In this document: in pieces, positions 9,224-17,596 of the stretch
How positions within the stretch are numbered: the first letter of the stretch is position 1
Layout of the letters: each line of letters begins with the position of its first letter
DNA from: Fimbriiglobus sp.
Lineage (GTDB): Bacteria; Planctomycetota; Planctomycetia; Gemmatales; Gemmataceae
Assembly (NCBI GenBank): GCA_025362195.1
Contig: JANYHV010000054.1
Coordinates: forward strand, 1 to 36,229
Direction of reading: 5' to 3'
Length of the DNA stretch: 36,229 bases
The notes under the pieces: generated by a model
What the model was told of the DNA's origin: nothing
Databases searched by the model: none
The model's input: the letters and a program-made list of their open reading frames with translations, nothing else
Translations under genes and position numbers: made by a program

Positions 9224-9843
9224 AACCGCTCAAACCCGTCATCGGCCTGATCGGGGCCATCGGCGCGGGCAAATCGACCGTGGCGAACGTGCTGGCGGGG
9301 CGGGGCGGGTTCGTCGTGGACGCCGACAAACTCGGCCACGAAGTCCTCGACGAGCCGGCCGTGCGCGACCAACTCGTCGGCCGCTGGGGGAGCGATCTGC
9401 TCCGCCCGGACGGCAGCGTCGATCGCCGCACCCTCGGGGCGATCGTCTTCGCCGACCCGGCCGAGCGAAAGGTGCTCGAAGGGATCGTTTTCCCGCGCAT
9501 CCACGAGCGCGAGACCGAACTGTTCGCCCGGGCCGACGCCGACCCGGCCGCGCGGTTCATCGTCCTCGACGCGGCGGTGCTGGTCGAAGCCGGGCGGTCC
9601 GAGGTGTGCAAGAAACTGCTCTTCGTGGACGCCCCGCGGGACGAGCGCTTGAAGCGGCTCGTCGCCCGCAGCGGCTGGACGGACGACGAGTTGACGCGCC
9701 GCGAGGCGGCCCAACTGCCGCTCGCCGAGAAGCGGCGACTGGCCGACGCGGTCATCGTGAACGACGGGGACGCGGCCGAGTTGCACGCCGCGGCGGTCGA
9801 GGTTCTGCACCGCTGGCGACTGCTCGCCCCGCCCGCCACCTGA
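9220..9843 (+). CDS. coaE: Dephospho-CoA kinase
   Basis: 207 aa. It phosphorylates the 3'-OH of dephospho-CoA, the last step of coenzyme A synthesis. The P-loop GAIGAGKS is at residues 12-19, followed by DADKLGHEVLDEP, the conserved substrate-binding Asp-Ala-Asp-x-x-x-His segment. Further family features are the LEGIVFPRIH helix, VLDAAVLVEAGRSEVCKKLLFVDAP and the C-terminal DAVIVNDGD. The length is typical. The start is GTG in a GTGA overlap with the stop of polA, which implies translational coupling. CoaD, the preceding enzyme of the pathway, is encoded in this window at 32303-32803. Confidence 0.95.
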   Translation: MKPLKPVIGLIGAIGAGKSTVANVLAGRGGFVVDADKLGHEVLDEPAVRDQLVGRWGSDLLRPDGSVDRRTLGAIVFADPAERKVLEGIVFPRIHERETELFARADADPAARFIVLDAAVLVEAGRSEVCKKLLFVDAPRDERLKRLVARSGWTDDELTRREAAQLPLAEKRRLADAVIVNDGDAAELHAAAVEVLHRWRLLAPPAT

Positions 9844-9897
9844 CTCGCCGACGCGGGACCGATTGAGCCGACACTGACGGACCGAAGGACGGCTGGA

Positions 9898-11454
9898 ATG
9901 ACCGAAATCATCGACGCGGAAGCGACCCGACGCCCCGCCAAACCGCGTGCCCGCAAGACGCCGACGCCCCCTGAACTCCCGGAGGCCGTTGCCGTGCAAG
10001 ACCCCGAACCGCCCGAACCGGTCGAACCGGAAGCGCCCGCCGAAGTCGTCGAACCGGTGGCCGAAGCGCCCGCGCCGATCGAGGAGCCGGTCGCCGCGGT
10101 CACGGCGTTCCACCCGAACGTCGATCCGCGCGAGCACGGCTTCGACGCCGAGACGAACTCGCGGTTCGAGGAGATCAAGCGCGGCAACACGTACATCACG
10201 CAGTTGCAACAGATGACGCTCGCGCAACTCCAGGAGGCCGCACTCGAGAGCGACATCACCCGCGAAGAACTGGCCGGGTTGAAGAAGCAAGACCTCGTCT
10301 ACCGCATCCTCAACGAGCGCGTCAAGCAGTCCGGGATGATGCTCGGCGAGGGCACCCTGGAAGTCCTGCCCGACGGCTTCGGCTTCCTGCGCAGCCCCGA
10401 TTACAACTACCTGCCCTGCCCCGACGACATCTACATCAGCCCGAGTCAGATCCGCCGCTTCGGCCTGCGGACCGGGTCGGTCGTCGCCGGCCAGGTGCGG
10501 CCGCCGAAGGAGAACGAGCGGTACTTCGCCCTGCTCCGCGTCGAGGCGATCAACTACCAGGACCCGGAACTGCTGACGAAAAAACCGGTCTTCGCCGACC
10601 TGACGCCCGACCACCCGACGGAACGGTTGAACCTGTCGCACGACCCGGACGAGATGTGCACGCGCATCCTCGACCTCATCACGCCGATCGGCAAAGGGCA
10701 GCGCGGCCTGATCGTCGCCCCGCCGCGGACCGGCAAGACGGTGTTGCTGCAGAAGATGGCCAACGGCATCGTCCACAACCACCCCGAGTGCTACGTCATC
10801 GTGCTGCTCATCGACGAGCGGCCGGAGGAAGTCACGGACATGCTGCGGTCGGTCAAGGGGCCGCGGGTCGAGGTCGTCAGCTCGACCTTCGACGAGCCGG
10901 CCGCGCGGCACATCCAGGTCGCCGAGATGGTCATCGAGAAGGCCCGCCGGCTCGTCGAGTACGGCACCGACGTGGTCATCCTGCTCGACTCCATCACCCG
11001 CCTGGCCCGCGCGTACAACACCGAGATTCCGACGAGCGGCAAGATCCTCACCGGCGGCCTGGACGCGAACGCCTTGCACAAGCCGAAGCGCTTCTTCGGG
11101 GCCGCCCGCAAGCTGCAAGAAGGCGGCTCGCTCACCATCCTCGCCACGGCCTTGATCGAGACCGGGTCGAAGATGGACGACGTGATCTTCGAGGAGTTCA
11201 AGGGCACCGGGAACATGGAGGTCCACCTCGACCGCCGCATGGTGGACCGCCGCATCTACCCGGCCATCGACGTGAACCGCAGCGGCACCCGCAAGGAGGA
11301 ACTCCTGCGCGACCCCGAAGAGTTGCGGCTCGTCCACTTGCTCCACAAGGTCGTGTCGGACATGCACCCGGTCGAGGCGATGGACATGCTCTTGAAGCAG
11401 GTGAGTAAGTACAAAACCAACGCCGCCTTCCTGGCGAGCGCGACGACGAAGTAA
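9898..11454 (+). CDS. rho: Transcription termination factor Rho
   Basis: 518 aa. Hexameric RNA-dependent ATPase that releases RNA from paused polymerase. Residues 1-75 form a Pro/Glu/Ala-rich extension with no fold visible. The Rho N-terminal helical domain follows ([28 protein letters not shown]). The cold-shock-like RNA-binding domain covers about 148-225 ([39 protein letters not shown]). Walker A is APPRTGKT at 274-281, Walker B is [17 protein letters not shown], and the secondary RNA-binding region [20 protein letters not shown] is intact. A GAAGGA ribosome site lies 8 nt before the ATG. There are 54 nt between coaE and rho. The window shows only one convincing intrinsic terminator, which suits a Rho-reliant genome (inference). 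Confidence 0.97.
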   Translation: MTEIIDAEATRRPAKPRARKTPTPPELPEAVAVQDPEPPEPVEPEAPAEVVEPVAEAPAPIEEPVAAVTAFHPNVDPREHGFDAETNSRFEEIKRGNTYITQLQQMTLAQLQEAALESDITREELAGLKKQDLVYRILNERVKQSGMMLGEGTLEVLPDGFGFLRSPDYNYLPCPDDIYISPSQIRRFGLRTGSVVAGQVRPPKENERYFALLRVEAINYQDPELLTKKPVFADLTPDHPTERLNLSHDPDEMCTRILDLITPIGKGQRGLIVAPPRTGKTVLLQKMANGIVHNHPECYVIVLLIDERPEEVTDMLRSVKGPRVEVVSSTFDEPAARHIQVAEMVIEKARRLVEYGTDVVILLDSITRLARAYNTEIPTSGKILTGGLDANALHKPKRFFGAARKLQEGGSLTILATALIETGSKMDDVIFEEFKGTGNMEVHLDRRMVDRRIYPAIDVNRSGTRKEELLRDPEELRLVHLLHKVVSDMHPVEAMDMLLKQVSKYKTNAAFLASATTK

Positions 11455-11471
11455 CCCCCGACGGAGTGCCC

Positions 11472-11939
11472 ATGCCCCGCACCATTGAAGGCGACCTGCT
11501 CCCCCCGCCCGGCCGGTACGCGATCGTCGCCGCCCGGTTCAACGACCTGGTCGTGGACCGGCTCACGGCCGGTGCCCTCGACGCCCTCCGCCGGCACGGG
11601 GTGACCGACGACCGCATCGACGTGGTCCGCGTCCCCGGCGCGTTCGAGATTCCGTTGGTCGCGCGGAAGCTGGGCAAGGGCGGGCACTACGCCGCGGTCG
11701 TCTGCCTGGGCTGCGTCATCCGCGGCGACACCGACCACTACGACCACGTCGCCGGGGCCGCGACCGGCGGCATCGCCAGCGCCGCGGCCGAAGCGAACGT
11801 GCCGATCATCTTCGGCGTCCTCACGTGCGACACGTTGGAACAGGCGATGCACCGCGCCGGGGCAAAAGCCGGCAACAAGGGCTACGAAGCCGCCGCGACC
11901 GCCATCGAGATGGTCAACCTGTTGGTGAAGCTCTCCTGA
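11472..11939 (+). CDS. ribH: 6,7-dimethyl-8-ribityllumazine synthase
   Basis: 155 aa. Condenses 5-amino-6-ribitylaminouracil with dihydroxybutanone phosphate, the penultimate step of riboflavin synthesis. ARFNDLVVDRLTAGA, the phosphate-binding VPGAFEIPLVARKL, CLGCVIRGDTDHYDHVAG with the catalytic His, and FGVLTCDTLEQAMHRAG are all family signatures, followed by NKGYEAAATAIEM. ATG 11472 is chosen over GTG 11466 because GGAG at 11463-11466 sits 5 nt before it. There are 17 nt after rho, so cotranscription is likely. The last 26 nt overlap, tail to tail, the end of the glycosyltransferase gene on the other strand. No other rib gene is present in the window. Confidence 0.95.
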   Translation: MPRTIEGDLLPPPGRYAIVAARFNDLVVDRLTAGALDALRRHGVTDDRIDVVRVPGAFEIPLVARKLGKGGHYAAVVCLGCVIRGDTDHYDHVAGAATGGIASAAAEANVPIIFGVLTCDTLEQAMHRAGAKAGNKGYEAAATAIEMVNLLVKLS

Positions 11940-13926
11940 CCTCGGCGAGGCGGGCGGTCATTTTCTCGCCGAACTTCTTCGGGTCGAGGACGGTCGTCGC
12001 GTGGACTCGGGCGCGGTCGCCGGTCGCTCTCGCGGCGGCGGGGTCGTCGAAGACTTGGCGCATCAACGCGGCGGCATGATCGACGCGGGCGTCGGCCCAG
12101 TGAGCGCCTTCGGGGTACGGGAACAGGCCCGGGCCGACCGGCACGAGGTCGTAATCGACCAGGTAAGCGGTGTCCGCCGTCGTGAAGTCGGTGTTGCCCG
12201 AATAGTTCGTGGCGATCACCGGCTTGCCCAACAGCATCGACTCGGCCATGCCCAGCCCCAGGCCCTCGGCACGGTGCAGCGACGTGTAGCAGTCGGCGAG
12301 GTCGAGCAGGGCGAGCGTGTCCGACCGGGTGAGCGTCGCGTTGATGATCGTGACGTTGGCCCCCGCGGCCGCGAGTTGCAGCCGGGCGAGTTCCTCCGGC
12401 TGCGTGCCGCCCCGGGAGACTTTCAGCACCAGGTGCGCCGCGTCACTCGGGGCGAAGGCTTGGCGGAAGGCGGCGAGGACGGCGTGCGGGTTCTTCCGCG
12501 CGATCAGGCTGTTCATGTCGAACGAGAACAGGAACAGAAACCGGTCCGCGGGAAGGCCGAAGGTACTCCGCGGCTGCCGCACGAACGCCGGCAGCTCGAC
12601 CCCGGGGAGCATCGGCACGACCGGCACGCGGACCACCTTGCGGTACGTCTCGGCGAGGAAGGCCGTCGGTGCCCAGACTTCGTCCGGCCATTGCACGTCG
12701 GCGTGCCAGCCGGCGGGCAGTTCCTCCAACTCCCAGTACCAGTAGGCGATTCGCTTGACCTCGGGCCGCCAGTGGACGCCGGCGCGGGGGGTCCAGGCCT
12801 TCGGGAGCGTGTTCGCGGCGGCCAGAAAAATCGTCGTGTCGAAGAGTTCGACTCCGCGGAAGCGCTCCGGCTCGGTCCAGTCGCAGGCGTGCGTGACGGG
12901 GAGTTCGCGGAGGGTCGTGCGGCTGCCGGCCGCATTCAACGCCCGGTTCACCCCGAGGGCCGCTTCCTGCAACCCGGACTGGTAGCGGAAGTGCCCGACC
13001 AGATTGACGCCCGGGACGGCCGGCAGTCCGGCGGCGATGTCGTCGCGCAGGCCGGCGAACCAGGCGGGTCCGGGGGTCGCGTCGAGGCGTTGCGCGCGGA
13101 CCCAGCCGACGACGGCGTCGGCGTCGCCCCGCTCGGCCGCGGCCCGGGGAAAGTCGTCGCCGGTCCGCGTGCGGCGCAGGACCGTCAACTCGTCCCACGG
13201 CCGCATGCACGGAGTCCGCGTGGCGTTCTCGAACCACTGCCCGGCGAGTCCGTGTTCGCGCGCCAGGTAGGCTTTGAAGCGGTCCCAGCCGAAGACGGTC
13301 AGCGCGTCGGGGCAGTCGCGCTGCCAGGCCGGGATGGCCAGGTACGTCGTTATCAGGCCGCGGTCGGTCGCCTCGCCCTCCTCGAAGAGGCTCCAGACGA
13401 CCTCTTCGAGCGTCAAGCCGTACTGCGGGATGCCGTGGTGGAGGAACCAGTGGACGTAATCGATGCGGATCGGGTGCGGGGTCAGGCCGAACAGGAAGAC
13501 GGCGCGCAGGTCCTCGCGCATGTCGTAGACCCGCTTGACCCGCTCGCCGCGGTGGCCGTCGAACGCGGCCGTCACGTTGGCCACGCCGGCGGGGGTCAAC
13601 CCGTGCGTGCGGCACAGGTGGTCGCGGAGGGCGACCCGCTCGGTCAGGCCGCGCGGGAACTTCCGCCGCAGGGCCGCGTACTCCGTGAGGACGAAGCGGG
13701 TCGCGCCGAGTTCGTCGCGGTTCGCCTGGGCCGTCCCCCGGACCCACGCCGCGACCCCGAGGGGGGTGACCGCGTCGTTGAAGTCGCGCAGGTTCGTGAG
13801 GTCGAACGTCGTCTGCTTCGTCTCGCCGCGGTGCCAGTCCCGGACGCGGCGGCGGATCCGGCCGGCGACGGTCCGGGCGATCTTCCAGGGCGTCGGCATG
13901 ACGGCGGTACTCGGGCGCGGGGTCAT
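11914..13926 (-). CDS. GT4-type glycosyltransferase with long N-terminal extension
   Basis: 670 aa. The start is ATG 13926, in an ATGA overlap with the stop of the upstream glycosyltransferase gene, so the two are translationally coupled. Residues about 50-295 are not a known catalytic domain to me. They seem to contain two related helical units, one around GVAAWVRGTAQANRD to DHLCRTHGL and another around DYVHWFLHHGIPQYG to LAREHGL. Residues about 305-650 form a GT-B fold: NLVGHFRYQSGLQEAA at the N-terminal Rossmann half, LFLFSFDMNSLIARKNP, and the retaining-GT signature E-x7-E as Glu554-Glu562 in HRAEGLGLGMAESMLLGKPVI. The product probably transfers a sugar to an exported polysaccharide or glycoprotein in the cytoplasm; donor and acceptor cannot be read from sequence. 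Confidence 0.88.
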   Translation of the reverse strand: MTPRPSTAVMPTPWKIARTVAGRIRRRVRDWHRGETKQTTFDLTNLRDFNDAVTPLGVAAWVRGTAQANRDELGATRFVLTEYAALRRKFPRGLTERVALRDHLCRTHGLTPAGVANVTAAFDGHRGERVKRVYDMREDLRAVFLFGLTPHPIRIDYVHWFLHHGIPQYGLTLEEVVWSLFEEGEATDRGLITTYLAIPAWQRDCPDALTVFGWDRFKAYLAREHGLAGQWFENATRTPCMRPWDELTVLRRTRTGDDFPRAAAERGDADAVVGWVRAQRLDATPGPAWFAGLRDDIAAGLPAVPGVNLVGHFRYQSGLQEAALGVNRALNAAGSRTTLRELPVTHACDWTEPERFRGVELFDTTIFLAAANTLPKAWTPRAGVHWRPEVKRIAYWYWELEELPAGWHADVQWPDEVWAPTAFLAETYRKVVRVPVVPMLPGVELPAFVRQPRSTFGLPADRFLFLFSFDMNSLIARKNPHAVLAAFRQAFAPSDAAHLVLKVSRGGTQPEELARLQLAAAGANVTIINATLTRSDTLALLDLADCYTSLHRAEGLGLGMAESMLLGKPVIATNYSGNTDFTTADTAYLVDYDLVPVGPGLFPYPEGAHWADARVDHAAALMRQVFDDPAAARATGDRARVHATTVLDPKKFGEKMTARLAEVRRASPTG

Positions 13927-16900
13927 CGGGAGGTCTCTCGGCGAAAGTTCGGTCGGTCGGCCGCGCGGAGGATTTCGGCGAAACGGTCGAGCATCGCGTC
14001 CGGCGTCGGGTGCTCGTCGGACATCGCCCGGCTTTCGCGGGCCAGGCGTTGCCGGAGTGGCACGTCTTCGATCAATCGTTGCAGGTGCGCGGCGAGTTGA
14101 ACGGTGTCGCCGAAGTCGAATTTGAGGGCACTCTGGCCCCAAACGACCTGCTCGTCCAGGCCGCCGCACGGGGTCGAAACGACGGGCAGGCCGAACGCCT
14201 CGGCTTCGAGAATCGACAGGCTGAATGCCTCGACGTACGAGGTGGAGGCGTAAGCGTCGGCCGCACGGAAGTAGAGCGGGACGCGGTCGGTCTCGGGCAC
14301 GATTTCGACCACGTCTTCGAGGCCGCGCGCCCGGATCAGGTGGCGAACGTAGGAGAGGTACGGCAGCCCTTCCCGCGCCCCGACGAGCAGGCAGCGGAAG
14401 TTCCGGGTGCGGCGGGCGACCAGCGCGGCGGCTTCGACCAGGTGGTGCTGGGCCTTGCGCTCGCAGACCGTGCCGACGGTGAGGATGCGGACCGTGCCCG
14501 GGTCGCCGCCGAGTTGCCGCACGGCGGCGTCCCGACTGGTGTCGGCGACTTTGCGGAGGAGGGAGTCGCGGTCGAGCCCGTAGTGCAGGTGCGTGAAATT
14601 CTTCCGCCCGTCGAACCGCGCGTACCGGTCGGCGCACGCCCGCGACCCGAAGACGACCCGGTCGGCGAGTAACAGGGCGCGTTGACACCGGGCCTGGGCG
14701 TAGGGGCTGAACGCGGCACGAAACATGGCGTCCGTGTAACTCTCGTGGACCATCAACACCGCTGGAATGCCGAGCCGCGCGGCCGCCTCGACGAGCGGGA
14801 ACAGGCCGATGGTGTTGGCCACGACGACGGCCGGTTTGACGGCACGGATCACCCGCATCAAATGACGTTGCGCCGCCCGGTACTCCGTCGGCGTCCAGCG
14901 GCCGTCGGTGTACCGGGCGGTGTGCGGCTGCGGCTCGGCGGTCCACGGAATGCCGGCCGCGTCGAAGCGATCCGACGCCGGGCCGGGTGCCGGGGCGAAG
15001 ACGCAGGCGGCCACGTCGCCCCGGCCGTGCAACCCGCAGGCGAGGTCGGCGAGGATTTTCGGCGCGCCCTCGTAGCCCGACAAATTGTGCGTGGCGAACA
15101 ACACGACCGGCCGGCCCTGGAGTATGACCGCCGTGCGCGGCGCGTCGGGTCGTGGCGTGAACGGCCGGTCGGGGTCGAGGTTCACGTTGTGGTACGGATC
15201 GGCCGGCGAGCCGTGCGCGGCGCGGAGGCGTTGGCGTTCCGTCGGAGCGTCGTGCCGCCCGGCGTCGGCAGCGTTCCAGTGCAAGACCGCGCCGCCGACG
15301 TGAACGCTGCGCAAGCCTTGCCCGGCCAACCGGAGGGCCAGATCGACATCGTACAGTGACGTGCCGAACCGGTCGGCGTCGAACCCGCCGACGCGCTCGA
15401 AGTGCGGCCGCGACACGAGCAAACAGCCGCGCCCGGGGGCCGTGACGGTCCGGGCGCACTCGGCCTGAAAGTAGTAGCTGACGGGGTCCTGCCGTACCCC
15501 GGTGAAGGCGTCGCGCGGGTGGTCGGTCACGACCGTCCCGGCGGAGACGATTTCGCCGCCGCCGTGCGTCAGCAGCCCGCCGGTCGCGCCGACGCCGGGC
15601 AGTCGGCAGTACGCGAGCAGCCGGGGCAACCAGTGCGGCCCGGCCGGTTCGACCCCGGCTTCCAGGAAGAGCAAAAAGTCCTCGGTGCGGCCGGCGGCGA
15701 GCCGGTTGAGGCTCTCGGCGGGATTCGCCGCGTCCAGCACCAGGTACGTCGTCACGCGGTCCGCCGGGGTCGTGGCCCGCACCGCGCGCAACGTCCGGGC
15801 TGCCGCGTCGGCGACGCCGCGGACGATGACGGCGACGCTCACTCCGGCGGGGAACTCGGCGTCGAACTCGTAGGCCGGCAACTTCAGCGCCGCGGCGAAG
15901 TCCGGCGTGCCGACTGCGACCGGCAACCGCCGGCGCGCCACGGCGTCGCCCAATGCTCGGCGGGCGGCGGCGTGGATGAACGGCTTCGCCCCGGCGTCGT
16001 CGGCCGACGAACTCGGCACCGCCCGCCAGTGGTAGAGGATTTCGGCGAGGTGGTGGACGCGGTCGGTCGCCTCGGTCACGCGCAACAGCAGGTCCCAGTC
16101 CTGGGCACCGTGGTAGCCGAGGCGGTAGCGGCCGACCTTCTCGAACAGCGCCCGCCGCACGCACGTCAGGTGGTTGACGTAGTTGTAACTGGTGAACAGG
16201 TCCGGCGACCAGTCGGGCTTGAACTGCGGGTCGAAGTGCGTGCCGTCGGCCCGGAGCTTGTCTTCGTCGGAGTAGATCAGGTCGGCGTCCGGGTGGGTTT
16301 GCAACAACTCGGCGATGCGGAACAGGGCCTGCGGGGCGAGTTCGTCGTCGTTGTCGAGCAGCAGCACGAAGTCGCCGGTGGCCAGGTCGGCGGCGGAGTT
16401 GGTCGCGGCGCAGATGTGACCGTTTTCGGCGCGGCGTACCAGCTTGATTCGCTCGTCCTTCGGCAATTGCTCCAGTGCGAAGAGCGTCGCCGGGTCGGTG
16501 GAAGCATCGTCGGCCAGGCAGAGTTCCCACTTCGGGTACGCCTGCCGCCGGACCGATTCGACGGCCGCGATCAGCCAGCGGGGATCGACGTTGTAGATCG
16601 GGCAGAGCACGCTGAGGATCGGTTGATAACGGAATCGCCCGGCCGCCGCGCGCATCGCGGCCAGGTCGGCATCGGTGAGTCGCGTGGAAGTTCGGAAGGC
16701 GTCGTGGACGGTGCGAGACCGTTCGTGGACGCGCAAGTGGTACTTGTCGGTCCACTTTTGCCGCGCCTGGACGCTGAACTCTCGGTACCGCTCGACCCGC
16801 GCCCGCCACCAGTCGCCGCGGAAACAGTCGCCCGCGGCGACCGCGCGACCGAGGGTCCGCAGCGGCGACAACCAGCGCGGCAACGGCCTGCCCGCGGAGA

Positions 16901-17198
16901 CGGTCGGAGGCGTTCCCCGCGGCGGAATCTCGGCAATCAAGTAGGTCGTCCCCGTCAGGCGCTCGCCCTGCTGCAACGTCACCCGCAGACTTCGCACCCC
17001 GGGTTCGAGCGGAATTTGCACCCCGTAGCGGTAGCCGTGCGGCCCGTGCGCGACCGTCTCGCGGAGGCGGGGGGTGCCGTCGTAGCTCAACTCCAGGGTC
17101 AGCGGGCCGCGGTCGGGCACCATCAGGTCAAAGCCGACGCCGAGCATGACCCACCCGGTCACCGGTTCGGTGAACTGCTCGACGAAGATCGGGGGCAT
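13923..17198 (-). CDS. Three-module glycosyltransferase (GT2-GT2-GT4)
   Basis: 1091 aa from ATG 17198. The frame stays open upstream to about 17492, but that part is Arg/Gly-rich and looks non-coding. Residues 1-95 look like a beta-rich accessory domain (TLELSYDGTPRLRETVAHG). Module 1 (about 193-392) is a GT2 with ILSVLCPIYNVDP, LADDAST, LLLDNDDEL (282-285, the metal-binding acids) and an HGAQDWDL acceptor motif (363-370). Module 2 (about 450-645) has the GT2 plan including GCLLVSRPHFERVGGFD, but FLEAGVEP at 511-518 stands where acidic DxD residues are expected. Module 3 (about 698-1080) is a GT4 with LSGYEGAPKI, LTVGTVCERKAQHHL and the E-x7-E pattern EAFSLSILE. It probably builds a repeat unit of a surface glycan. 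It is followed without a gap by a second glycosyltransferase gene. Confidence 0.92.
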   Translation of the reverse strand: MPPIFVEQFTEPVTGWVMLGVGFDLMVPDRGPLTLELSYDGTPRLRETVAHGPHGYRYGVQIPLEPGVRSLRVTLQQGERLTGTTYLIAEIPPRGTPPTVSAGRPLPRWLSPLRTLGRAVAAGDCFRGDWWRARVERYREFSVQARQKWTDKYHLRVHERSRTVHDAFRTSTRLTDADLAAMRAAAGRFRYQPILSVLCPIYNVDPRWLIAAVESVRRQAYPKWELCLADDASTDPATLFALEQLPKDERIKLVRRAENGHICAATNSAADLATGDFVLLLDNDDELAPQALFRIAELLQTHPDADLIYSDEDKLRADGTHFDPQFKPDWSPDLFTSYNYVNHLTCVRRALFEKVGRYRLGYHGAQDWDLLLRVTEATDRVHHLAEILYHWRAVPSSSADDAGAKPFIHAAARRALGDAVARRRLPVAVGTPDFAAALKLPAYEFDAEFPAGVSVAVIVRGVADAAARTLRAVRATTPADRVTTYLVLDAANPAESLNRLAAGRTEDFLLFLEAGVEPAGPHWLPRLLAYCRLPGVGATGGLLTHGGGEIVSAGTVVTDHPRDAFTGVRQDPVSYYFQAECARTVTAPGRGCLLVSRPHFERVGGFDADRFGTSLYDVDLALRLAGQGLRSVHVGGAVLHWNAADAGRHDAPTERQRLRAAHGSPADPYHNVNLDPDRPFTPRPDAPRTAVILQGRPVVLFATHNLSGYEGAPKILADLACGLHGRGDVAACVFAPAPGPASDRFDAAGIPWTAEPQPHTARYTDGRWTPTEYRAAQRHLMRVIRAVKPAVVVANTIGLFPLVEAAARLGIPAVLMVHESYTDAMFRAAFSPYAQARCQRALLLADRVVFGSRACADRYARFDGRKNFTHLHYGLDRDSLLRKVADTSRDAAVRQLGGDPGTVRILTVGTVCERKAQHHLVEAAALVARRTRNFRCLLVGAREGLPYLSYVRHLIRARGLEDVVEIVPETDRVPLYFRAADAYASTSYVEAFSLSILEAEAFGLPVVSTPCGGLDEQVVWGQSALKFDFGDTVQLAAHLQRLIEDVPLRQRLARESRAMSDEHPTPDAMLDRFAEILRAADRPNFRRETSR

Positions 17199-17596
17199 GG
17201 ACGCCAGACTGACCACACGAACTCCCAGACGACCGGCAACGGCGACGCGTGCGAAAGTGTAGCGGACGGGCAATCGTACCGAACAGCCCAACTTGCCGAG
17301 TTCGCACGCTCCCGCGGGGCGACCGAGTTCGCCCAACTTGTCCGACGCGGTGCCCCCGCCGCGGTCCCGCGCGGATTCGTGCGCCCGCGCTTGGCTTTCC
17401 CGCGACCGCGACGTAAAACTGTCTGCCGGCCTCACCGCCGATCTTCGCCCCGAGGGGGCGGCGTCCTCCCCGACGACACCGGGGGGCCTCACCAGGTGAC
17501 CCCTTTATGGCGCGACGAAGCGCCCCCTCCACGGTCGAGAGTGGAACCCACGCCGCTATTGCCAGTTCCTCGCTTTCGGGAACGACGCGGTCCGGG
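17199..17596. other. Divergent intergenic region with swapped 10-mer repeats
   Basis: About 400 bp between the divergent glycosyltransferase and DHH genes. The only structure I see is a pair of 10-mers each present twice in swapped order: GCCCAACTTG at 17286-17295 and 17331-17340, and CCGAGTTCGC at 17296-17305 and 17323-17332. A weak TACACT (-10-like) lies on the minus strand at 17256-17261. Open frames here have atypical third-position composition and no recognisable product. Confidence 0.45.

Noticed and set aside
7013..11367. Long minus-strand open frames antisense to polA and rho
   Set aside because: Compositions rich in Arg, Gly, Val, Asp and His with no motifs mirror the high-GC3 codons of the plus-strand genes, which have complete catalytic motifs.
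13927..16809. Very long minus-strand open frame joined to the GT4 gene (1631 codons in all)
   Set aside because: The part upstream of 13926 is Arg/Pro-rich, lacks any domain, and lies in a different frame over the real three-module glycosyltransferase gene; it is a GC-rich shadow frame.
17293..17499. Small plus-strand open frame between divergent genes
   Set aside because: No ribosome site, atypical third-position composition and no protein-like pattern.
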